64,000 nt of DNA from Taiwanofungus camphoratus. Its lineage: Eukaryota > Basidiomycota > Agaricomycetes > Polyporales > Taiwanofungaceae. The DNA lies in NCBI GenBank assembly GCA_003999685.1, contig CP021223.1, positions 682,001-746,000 on the forward strand, in the 5' to 3' direction. Shown piece after piece: positions 55,537 to 64,000 of the stretch (positions within the stretch are counted from its first letter, which is position 1; every line of letters begins with the position of its first letter). The notes under the pieces were generated by a model, which made no database searches, was not told the origin of the DNA, and saw only the letters and a list, made by a program, of their open reading frames with translations. The translations under genes were made by a program, and so were the position numbers.

Positions 55537-55590
55537 GCTGGGCACGGGCACTAAATCGAGATGGTGGTGGTACTGGTTCAAGAAGCAGCG

Positions 55591-55603
55591 AAGTAAGAGA
55601 CTT
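55591..55603. repeat. LINE target-site duplication, right copy
   Basis: AAGTAAGAGACTT, identical to 37856-37868. Confidence 0.88.
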
Positions 55604-55753
55604 AGCTACAGTATATATCACTTACTTCGAGTGTCTATATTCACATGATAGCTCATTTAACACTGAAAGAAAATCCCGCTAACCGATAACAAATTCGGGT
55701 TAAGGGCCCCTGGGGTAACCCCCCCTACCCTGTGTCTCGGCCTCTGCCGGTGC

Positions 55754-55761
55754 ATACCAAT
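55754..55761. repeat. MITE target duplication, left copy (ATACCAAT)
   Basis: Repeated exactly at 56233-56240 on the other side of the terminal inverted repeats. Confidence 0.82.
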
Positions 55762-56232
55762 AGGACCACCGCCAATCCCTATACGAGCTTTGATCCCAAA
55801 TCACCAAAAATGGGGGCTTGGGAGCCGAAATGTTCGATGCAAATAACCGAATTTCTGGCCCGCCGGGGCGCATTGTTGGGTGCCAAAAATCACTGAAAAT
55901 GGACCGATAAACGGGAGGTCCGGTGCCTAACCACCGAAATGGGGGGTTTCCGGACATGGAGACATTACAGTCATGCTTCCGGTCAGGTGCCGATATAAAA
56001 AGATTTTTTCGGTGAAAAATAGGGTGGTGCTCCAACACCGCGGAATCCATTTTGAGGGGCAAAAATGGCAAATCAGGCTGCGAGCGTTTTTGGAGGTTTG
56101 ATCCCATTTTTAACCGAGAATGACCATTTTTGGTCGATGTTATGTCCAAAATCACCGAAATTGCACATGCTCGGACCACCGAAAAAGGTTACGTTCGGGA
56201 TCAAAGCTCGTATAGGGATTGGCGGTGGTCCT
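55762..56232. mobile_element. MITE-like non-autonomous DNA transposon, 471 bp
   Basis: Perfect 36-bp terminal inverted repeats (55762-55797 and 56197-56232; left end AGGACCACCGCCAATCCC) flanked by 8-bp ATACCAAT duplications. An 8-bp duplication suggests hAT-type mobilisation, although the AGGACC end is not the usual hAT terminus. The interior has no coding capacity of its own; long frames across it are chance. Perfect ends suggest a recent insertion. Confidence 0.87.
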
Positions 56233-56240
56233 ATACCAAT
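56233..56240. repeat. MITE target duplication, right copy (ATACCAAT)
   Basis: See 55754-55761. Confidence 0.82.
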
Positions 56241-56528
56241 TGAAACAAATGTCACGTGACACGAGCGCCCAGAGTGAGTTGGACAGCGCGCTTATGGTAA
56301 GTACGCCCGCCGCTCGTTCTTTGACTATTCGACGACCTCAAAGAGGCTCCGGAAAGCCTTTCTTCTTGCAACTTACCCCTGCCCCGTCTTTGGTGACTTG
56401 GGAACTGATATTGTCAACAACTGTTATCGGGCACAGGACGCAGTGCGCGGTCCCTTGGTTACTTGCCTAGTATTTGCTTTCGTTCTATACCCTCCATGAT
56501 ACTTTAGTTTTGGATTTCACTCTAGACA

Positions 56529-59500
56529 ATGTTGGCTGCTCTAACGCCCAATCCTGTCCCGATGTCTGAGGTACCTGGTATCGATATTCCCAGCAGCACT
56601 ACAGTTCCTGATCCGAACTTTTTGACTGAAAACCGCTTCTGCCCTGGCTGCAAGAGGTCGGTTGTTGATGAAAACGGAGGTGTAGTTGTGGCATTTGGGT
56701 GAGTATTTCTCGACTCCTTGGGGAGTGAACCTGTCGCACGCGAAAAGTCAATGTTCCACCGATCGCGACCCTTTCATTGCCAGCTTGGAGTGCCTGTATG
56801 ACCACTGTCTTTGGCATTGCCCACTCATTCTTGATGTGATACTGACAACATTGACCGATTAGCCAATCTTTCTTCCACGTCGACTGCTTTAAATGTGCAA
56901 AATGCGGCAATCAAGTGACGGCAGATACGAACTTGCTCCTGCTTTCCGATGGGTCGCCTATATGCGCCAATTGTTCGTACTGCTGTAACGTATGCAAGCT
57001 GCCGATCCTGGATGAAGCCATCATGACGGGAGACGACTCGTATCACGCGCACTGCTTCAAGTGTAAGGTTTGCAAGAACCGCATCGACGAACTGGTCTTC
57101 GCCAAGACTAGCCAGGGGATCTACTGCATGAACTGCCACAACCAACGGGTTGCTCGCAGCAGGCGGCACGCGCAGCGCCAGCGCGAGAAGGAGAGGGAAA
57201 GAGAGAAGGAGAGAGAGAAGGCTATTGGTGCTCTGGCTGGACGTAATGGCCCAAGCAGTTCGCGGGATGACACGGCCAAAGCCCAACAAATGAATGAGGT
57301 GGGTGTTGATCAGACGTCTTTGCTCATTATTGATATTGATGACGATCTGTCTACTTTTACTTCTATCTCAGACGAGTTCATCTCAGGCTCAGTCGCAAGT
57401 CCAAACCCCTTTGGGCTATCAGTCGTCTTCAGAATCGTCCGCCGCGTCTCCACTTGGTGCCTCGTCTCACACCGAATCGATATTCAGACTTGGTCAACTT
57501 GGTACCCCGCGCTCTAGTGAACCAGCGTCCGACTCCTACTTTACGAAGCGCGAATCGACATCGTCAGTTCCAGGTAGGCAGGAAAAGACTGGCCGCGGCG
57601 GTCCGTCCACACCTGCGTCGGCGCCAATGCCGTCCATTTCTTCGACGTTAAAGTCGCCTCCGGCTCCTTTGTCCCTCTCTAAGAGACCTTCCACCGCCCC
57701 CGTTGCGAATTCACCGTCACCTTCTGTGTCACGGTTCTCTAATCCCATTGTATCCATACCGCCAACGAGTTGGAATGAGCACTCAGTTGATCCTCCTCAC
57801 TCATCTTTTCCAGCTCAGCGGATGGCCACTCTTACTGTGCCGACCGGGTCGGAGAGCCCAGAACAACCATTACACAAGAGGAAAAGTTTCGATGGCGGTG
57901 CGCGGCCCCTCAATCCTCAGCTTCGACCAAGCACTAGTACATTCTCTCTGAACGCTGCTAGCAGTAGCCATAGCAACACAGTTTCTAACGGCTTGGGTTT
58001 GCCCGGCGGAGAGACATCACGCAGAGACAGACGGAGGTCTATCAACCCAGCAGTCGCTCAGTCGTTCAATAATACCATTCCTTCGCCGTCATCTGTCCAC
58101 TCTCCAAACAATCCCTCTTTACTCTCGGCATCCCCAGTACACGACTCTCCCCGACCTCCTTCCCCTCTTCGAGACTATGTCTCCACCAGAAAAACGTCGA
58201 CTCCGCCGCCTTACACAGAGAGTGTTGAGCCTACTCCGTCACGCAGTGGGCCTTCGTCTCCGCATCCTTCTATACCTTCGTCTACCCGAGTCTCTCCGAA
58301 CCTTGATGCTCATCTTCCTGTACGTGCTCGTTCGGGCTCTTCGGGCGCGTATCTAATCCAACGCGCCCATGAGCTGGATCAAATTTCGCGAGCTCCCTCA
58401 CGAACAGGATCTACGCCGGACTTTCCAATTTCGCGTTCCAGCAGTCGTACGGATCAATCTCCAGAGTATTATTCCAGTTCGGCATCTGTTGGTGACAGTC
58501 TATGTGGGCCGGAAGGGAGGAGGCCCCCGAGTCTTAATTTGCCCAATGGGAATACTGTCAAAGCTCAGAGGACTTTTGACGGTGGGGTGCGCGCAAGCCC
58601 GCTGCCATCTATGCGACGTTCTCGGGATAGTAGGTCGTCAACCGGGACTACAGGCATGGAGCTTGAGTTGCCTTCTCGCCCCTCCAGCATCCCAACACCG
58701 ACATCGCCTGCTCATCGCGTGGATGTGCCACATGGAATTGAGAGCGGGACCGACACGGAAGCTGAGTCCGAGGACCTCAGGGTGACCCAGGAGCCCGAAA
58801 GCATGGACGAGCTTCCACCTGCGCTGCCACCGAAAGATCTCCGGAAGGGCAACACACGTCCGCCGCAGCTGCGCCTCGATACTCTGGACATCAGCAACAA
58901 CGGCTTGGATGCTGGCCATCCTGATAGTGAAGGTGCTTCCGAATCGCCCGAGTCGTCCCCTGTGGAGCGAACCTCTCATGCGACATTCATAGCCCCTGCC
59001 TTGCCGCCTATTAGGATTTCTATGGGTGGCACAGACTTCTCTGACTTATTGAAGTCCGTCGGCGGAGATGTCTTTAAGCTCGATCAACTTGCAGAGACTA
59101 CGGAGGATGGCAGCCTGAAACTCGATCTGACCCTGACCTCACCACCAATCTTGGTGTCGCAAAGAAGTTCAGTCCAAATGTTGACCCCAAGGAGTGATGT
59201 CACTGTCACGGATACGTCGGATGGCCATAATAGCACCCGCAATCATCCGGAAGCTGCAGACATGCATAGGGACTCTTTACACGGTCGAGTATTGTCGCGA
59301 GACAATATCCCAAATCCGAGTGTGTCTCCTGCGGCCCCGTTGGTAAATAGCGACAATCTGTCAGAAATCCCTACCATTCCAATGGGGAGGCGAGTTAGTA
59401 TGGACAGCAATTCTGAGTCTTCTCACCTCTCGGAGGACCATTGCCCAAATGCTGGATCTTCCGTCACTCGTTCAGCCCCGTATGCAGAGTCCGAAACTCC

Positions 59501-61893
59501 TAATGCTCGCCCCTCTTTAGATGCAAGGTCCAGCCGTCGAGGCTCTCTTAGTTCATCCGGCCATGATGCCTCAACTGGATCGCGTGAGGCTACCCGAATT
59601 ACGGTGACGTCACCTGACAGTGCAAGCGCAAGTGCGGAACTCTTTCGGCCAGACACAGTGAGCTTGGTGAAGCAGCGACTTCAGAACGTGATGTCGACTG
59701 CAGCAGAATGCGGTGCCACTCATGTGACCGTTGAACTGGATGTGATGGAGACCGTTATTAAGCTGCTCGATCAGCAAAAGGAAGAATGCAGTGATTTGAA
59801 GCACAGATTTGAGGGTATCAAGGTCAATTTCGCGAATATGTTGAAAGCTGAGCAATATGACTTATTACTCCCTCCCGATTTGCATATAGAGGGCCAGTCA
59901 GCACTACATGGATGGATTGACCGTGGCACAGACTGAATATGATCGAGAGCTCAAGGCTCGCCGGGACGCGGAGGCCGAAGTCACCCGCCTGCGTGTCCTC
60001 CTGTCAGGCCAAGCGGTACGACTATCAGCGATTTCGGGCGAATCCAAACGGCATGAAGCGCAAAAGCAACTGTCCCAGGAACTGAGTGACAATCTTTCTA
60101 CTCTGGAAAGATCGCTCTCCAAGCTCAAGGTCGAACGCGACATGACTTTGGCTGAGGTGGAACAGCTGTCCGCGTCGAGAAGGTCAGTCTTCGCTATGAA
60201 CATATGTTACGAGTTGCTGATGTTGATAATCGTCTTAAGTTCTACTACAGTGGTGGATAGCGAAGACAGTGCAGTTTCTCTTACCAGGGCGCTGTCTATG
60301 CGTTTTGATAACATCAAGAATCAGTACCAGCATGAGCTCCTTCCTCTAACTGAGCAGCGAGAAGCCCTCATGCGAGAGATCACTGAACTTAAGGCTTCGC
60401 GCGATTCATTCCTTGAAGAAACTACCATGCTTAATGCTCGTAACGAGGAGTTGGCACAATTGAATGCTCAGTATGTGCGTCGCGTAGAGAACGCCCGGGT
60501 TGAACCTTCGTTTGGCAACCAAGAGCTCAGTACACAGGACCGATCGGATACTATATACAACAAGGCCAGAACTATTCAGAATCTCTCTTCTTCCGTTACA
60601 TCGTCGACAGTAGCTTTAACTGAGGAATCAACCGAGTCCAAATTTGTCAAGATCTCCAAGCCGGACGCAATAGACAGCCCAGCACCACAATCCAAATCAA
60701 CAAAGTTTATCAAATGGCCAGGCTCGAGGACACCTAAGGATAACGTTACGATAGCTTGGCCCGATAACAACAAACCTAACAAGGGGCGCAAAGAACATGT
60801 CTTCCAGCAAATCAGCGTACTGCGTGTTGCACGCTGTGACCATTGCGGAGACAAGATGTGGGGTTCCCAATTCCGTTGCACAAGTGAGTGCATGCATAGC
60901 TGTATCCACTGCTTTTGGCTCATCTCTATGGCTGAAGATTGTAACATTGCCGTTCATACACGCTGTGTTCATCATGTGGGCTCAGCATGCTCTCAGCAAG
61001 CCATGAATGGCCACGAGCCGCCACTTCCATCCGTTCCACTACGTGTGTTTTATAACCATAATTCCATCCGACGGAACTGACTCTTACCTTCCATAAGCAC
61101 CGTCGATATTTGGGCGCCAACTTATAGAGCAAGTACGGGCTGACTCGCGGGACGAGCCTCGGTTCATTCCCGTCATTGTTGAGAAGTGTATTGAGGCTGT
61201 TGATACCCTTGGTAAGCTTAGCTCATTATGCTAGAGGTATCGTCGGTTGGCCTGACGCGATACCTAGCATTGGATTATGAGGGTATATATCGCAAAACCG
61301 GGGGCTCAGGTCAATCCAAAATCATTACTCAACTGTTTGAACGTGGAGATTATCGTTCATTCGACCTCAAGGATTCCGAGCGGTTCAACGATATCTGCAG
61401 CATCACCTCTGTGTTGAAATCGTACTTCCGAGCCCTTCCCGATCCGTTGTTAACATATATACTCCACGACAAGTTTATCTCTGCTGCAAACATCCGTGAT
61501 CCCGCTGCAAAGGGCAAGGCGTTGACTGAGCTTGTTAATGAACTGCCTAAAGAGCATTACCACACGACCCGCGCTCTGATGTTGCATCTGCATAGGTAGG
61601 TCTTGCGTTGCCCAAAGTCACTGTATGTCCCTAAACCTTCGACAGAATAAGCGAACGGAGTGACAAGAATCTCATGCATGCCAGAAACCTTGGCGTCGTA
61701 TTCGGACGTATGTATTTCAAAATTCAATCATACCACGATGCCCAGAGCTCTGACTACTGTATCAATTTCAATAGCGACTTTGATGCGCTCCAGGGACCCT
61801 AATGCCGAGTTCAGTGATATGGCTGGCAAGGCGCTCTCTGTTGAATGGCTCGTAGAGAATGCACCTGCCGTGTTTGAGCAGATAAGTTCGTAA
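56529..61893 (+). CDS. LIM-LIM-coiled coil-C1-RhoGAP protein (Rga1-like)
   Basis: A Rho-family GTPase-activating protein acting at growing tips and septa. From ATG 56529 (MLAALTPNPVPMSEVPG) the first LIM domain runs FCPGCKRSVVDENGGVVVAF, intron (56699-56862), QSFFHVDCFKCAKCGNQV, CANC; the second CCNVCKLPILDEAIMTGDDS, YHAHCFKCKVCKNRI, CMNC. A charged RERE-like stretch and an intron (57298-57371) lead to about 850 Ser/Pro-rich residues. Coiled coils follow (VKQRLQNVMSTAAECG; AQTEYDRELKARRDAEAEVT; YQHELLPLTEQREALMREIT), with a stopless 78-nt intron at 60183-60260. A C1 zinc domain (HVFQQISVLRVARCDHCGDK...HTRCVHHVGSAC) precedes RhoGAP. RhoGAP: arginine finger in YEGIYRKTGGSGQSKI, LKSYFRALPDPLLTYIL, ELPKEHYHTTRALMLHLHR, NLMHARNLGVVFG and LMRSRDPNAEFSDMAG. 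It ends VFEQISS. Roughly 1,500 residues. Confidence 0.88.
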
Positions 61894-62881
61894 TGAAGCC
61901 TTGTTTATAACTATCCTATTCTTTTCTGGATATCATTGCAGTGCATGTTTAGAGCCGCTGGACTGCACTTCCTTGTAGACCACTCCTTTCCTTTATCCCC
62001 TTCGTTCAGATTTTCGGTGCACTATTATTCGATTCTCCCATTGCCGGTTATATAGCGGCCGCCTCTCATTCGACCTTCTTATCTTCATTATCTTCATTAT
62101 CTTCGTCTTTGTAGTATCAAATGCCTCGCACGCACATATAACATCACGCACATATACCCACCGCTTTATGAACATGTATCTCATCATACACCGGTTACAT
62201 TACTATACACTCTTTGGGCGGAGCCCAGGATTACTAGGCTGTGTGTAGCATGTGCAGACACCATGCACAAAGAAAGAGCCGAAGAACAGAGTAACCTCCC
62301 CATGGCTTAAGACACCTCGCGAGATCGCTTTCCACGCGTCGGCTGCTCTCCTTTCAGCGTGCAGTATAAGAAATGGCGCCGCGGGCCCGTTGTCGCGCCT
62401 GCAACGGCGGCAACACGTGCGCCTAGGGGAGCGGTGTCGGTGCCGCTGCCACGGACACCTAGGGAAAACATTCTATCGAATACTGCCCGTTCCAGTAGAT
62501 CAGCTCGAGATAGCAGTAGTAACAACATTGCAGGACTGACGTGTGGCGATAAATGCCTTTGCCGTTGTCTGGCAGCTGAGGTGTGTCAGGGAAAGGGGCG
62601 GACTGACACCTTCAAGCGTGCGCAGATAGCGAAAGACCATGGAGGGTTGGCACGGGCCTATGCACTAGTCAGATATAATGGGTAGACATGGAAGCGCCAT
62701 ACTTGCCGAAGCGGAAGACAGCGTGGTAAGCCTGTCGCCACTTCTCCTCGAGCAACCGCGCACAGGTAGGTGGATCGGGACATGTTGCGCACTGAGAAAC
62801 ATGGCTTAAGGCAATCTTATCAAGTCCCGAGAAAATCACCCACGCATTGATACTCTTTTGCGATCACGACTAGTCCAAGCT
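61894..62881. other. Intergenic between convergent genes
   Basis: About 1 kb. A short 9-mer tandem repeat (TTATCTTCA units) lies near 62080-62110. A 108-codon + frame at 62359-62685 is Arg/Ser-rich and has no recognisable motif. Confidence 0.4.
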
Positions 62882-64000
62882 TCAGAACGCGTTCCAGAAA
62901 CCACGTCCGCCTGCCGAGACGCGCGCCATAAACTTGTCAGCGACATATGTCATGATGAAACTGCTCCAAATTTACCTTTTCTCGAGCTTCAGTAGCGTTT
63001 CTTGGCTGAGCGTGCTCAACTCCTCCTCGCTCCAGCCACCGGGGTTGTCCAGTACGAAGCGACTAGACTCGCGATACAGCTCTTCCTCGCCAAACAGCTC
63101 AGCGATACGCATCGCCTTGAGCGGGCGCCCCGCGGCGTGTGTCAGCAAGAAAGTAAGACACTCGCGCTCGAGTGCGGGCACGTTCAGCTTGTGTGCGATG
63201 TTCATGAGTCCCTCAACATTATTCCACGTAATTGTGCAGACGAGGCTTTACAGGGGAGGTCAGAAACAAGACAGGATGCCCATATGCGAACGAAAGCTCA
63301 GCGAGGCTTACTGGGGGTATACAAACTTGAGGAAGTCGTGGAAGGTGTTCGCCTGCGATATACACGCGTCATGAGGCCTTCCTGCTATGTATAAGGAGAG
63401 AAAGGATCACCTTCTCCTCCTTCAGTATAATGATCGCGTCAGGCTTCTCGCGATTCGTGGCATGGGGCCCTCTCAGGTCTATTTCTAGCGCCTGTGGCTC
63501 CCCTGTGTCAGTTCTGGCTGATGGACCAGCCGCAGTCTGTGACACGCTGCCGCTCTCTAATTTATTGAGGCTGCTCTCTCTGGCCTTAGACTTGTCCTCT
63601 GCGCCTCCATCCGCATCGCTCTCGTCGCGCTCGAGCGGGTCTGCTTTCGCGTCACGATCGGTGTCGAGGTCCGTCTCGGTATCCATGTCAGATTCCATGG
63701 ACGCGAACGTTATCTCAGTCTTGACCTCGCGCTTCGCTCGCCCTGGTACAGACGGTGTCTGAGAGATTGTGATGACAGAGGACATGGACTGCGGTCTGCC
63801 GGTCTCCGCCCATTCACCGCTGAGGGCCGCCTGGAAGAACGATGACGCGAAGTACAGGACCTCCTTGTGCGCCCTTGATTAACCAAACTCGGGTAGAACC
63901 TGCGACTGCCCCTCGGTAGCAGGCACGGACAAAGTACTCACCAGAAAGTGGTGGTCTCCACAATGATTTTGACGGTGCCAGGGAAGCGGCTGGTCTTGGT
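62882..64000 (-). CDS. BTB/POZ domain protein (5' end outside window)
   Basis: The visible exons encode a BTB fold: SRFPGTVKIIVETTTFW, intron, AHKEVLYFASSFFQAALSGE, WAETGRPQSMSSVITISQTP. A long acidic, Asp/Glu/Ser-rich insert follows (63450-63700) and then IIILKEEK, intron, ANTFHDFLKFVYPQ, intron, LVCTITWNNVEGLMNIAHKL, NVPALERECLTFLLTHAAGR and a BACK-like helical part LFGEEELYRESSRFVLDNPG, WSEEELSTLSQETLLKLEKR. A last intron of about 43 nt precedes FMARVSAGGRGFWNAF and the stop at 62882-62884. BTB proteins often dimerise or serve as Cul3 substrate adaptors; which role applies is not shown. The acidic insert inside the BTB fold is unusual but seen in Agaricomycete members. Confidence 0.72.

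Larger units (their letters stand above)
37867..55590 (-). mobile_element. Full-length Tad1-like LINE (non-LTR retrotransposon), split by an LTR element
   Basis: A non-LTR retrotransposon of about 5.3 kb on the minus strand, interrupted by the 12.4-kb LTR element at 41740-54131. Its 5' end is at 55590 and its 3' end is a 15-nt A tail (T run at 37867-37881 on the plus strand). Target duplications of up to 13 bp flank both ends, so this is one insertion and not 5'-truncated. One long frame from ATG 55536 encodes, in order, a Ser/Pro-rich N-terminal region, an APE-type endonuclease, RT, RNase H and a CCHC-like C-terminal motif. The endonuclease-RT-RNase H order points to the Tad1/I group known in fungi. 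The 5' UTR is only 54 nt. The frame is open on both sides of the LTR element. Confidence 0.88.

Noticed and set aside
55700-56255. Long open frames on both strands across this stretch
   Set aside because: They lie across the MITE and its inverted ends, have low-complexity content and no family features; the transposon explains them.
1-64000. CRISPR arrays, rRNA genes or bacterial-type operons
   Set aside because: No regularly spaced repeats or rRNA-like sequence seen; intron-rich genes show eukaryotic nuclear DNA.

Overview
The window looks like nuclear DNA of a filamentous basidiomycete, most likely an Agaricomycete (polypore-like; inferred from sequence features only). Evidence: genes are packed on both strands, introns are about 50-60 nt with GT...AG ends, and the proteins match fungal families (Mdm31, Ell1, Kti12, Psr/NLI phosphatases, Pam16, Rpa43, a Yap-type bZIP, a LIM-C1-RhoGAP). 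An Agaricomycete-type multi-spanning membrane protein, a Tad1-like LINE and a Ty3/gypsy LTR element point the same way. I placed exons by eye from reading frame, splice consensus and remembered family sequence; nothing was searched or aligned by program.

Layout. 1-9121: the 3' part of MDM31 (+), a DHA1-type MFS transporter (-) divergent from a Bax-inhibitor-1 protein (+), and an ELL elongation factor (+). 9448-13148: an orphan multi-spanning membrane protein (-) and KTI12 (-). 14620-16573: an NLI-type phosphatase (+). 17656-26052: a membrane/coiled-coil protein (-) and a VIT-vWA protein (-). 27409-35601: PAM16 (-) divergent from RPA43 (+), an intron-bearing tRNA-Gln (-), a proline-rich bZIP (-) and a second copy of the NLI-type phosphatase (+). 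56529-61893: a LIM-LIM-coiled-coil-C1-RhoGAP protein (+). 62882-64000: the 3' part of a BTB/POZ gene (-).

The accessory block is 37856-56240. A full-length LINE (endonuclease-RT-RNase H, minus strand) lies between two copies of a 13-bp target duplication and ends in a 15-nt A tail. It has been split by a 12.4-kb Ty3/gypsy LTR retrotransposon with 1.77-kb LTRs that are almost identical, so the second insertion is recent. The LTR element looks whole. It has a gag/protease frame and an RT-RNase H-integrase frame that overlap at a canonical -1 slippery heptamer. It has a polypurine tract that is repeated, with a co-varying hairpin, in the middle of pol. It also carries an extra + strand (antisense) coding region with a Zn2Cys6-like cysteine cluster. 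A 471-bp MITE with perfect 36-bp terminal repeats and an 8-bp target duplication sits just beyond the LINE.

The host genes are mostly housekeeping: mitochondrial import and morphology, Pol I and Pol II transcription, tRNA modification through Elongator, and Rho signalling. They do not form one pathway. The most unusual biology is in the nested retroelements, above all the antisense cysteine-cluster gene and the duplicated PPT/hairpin module.
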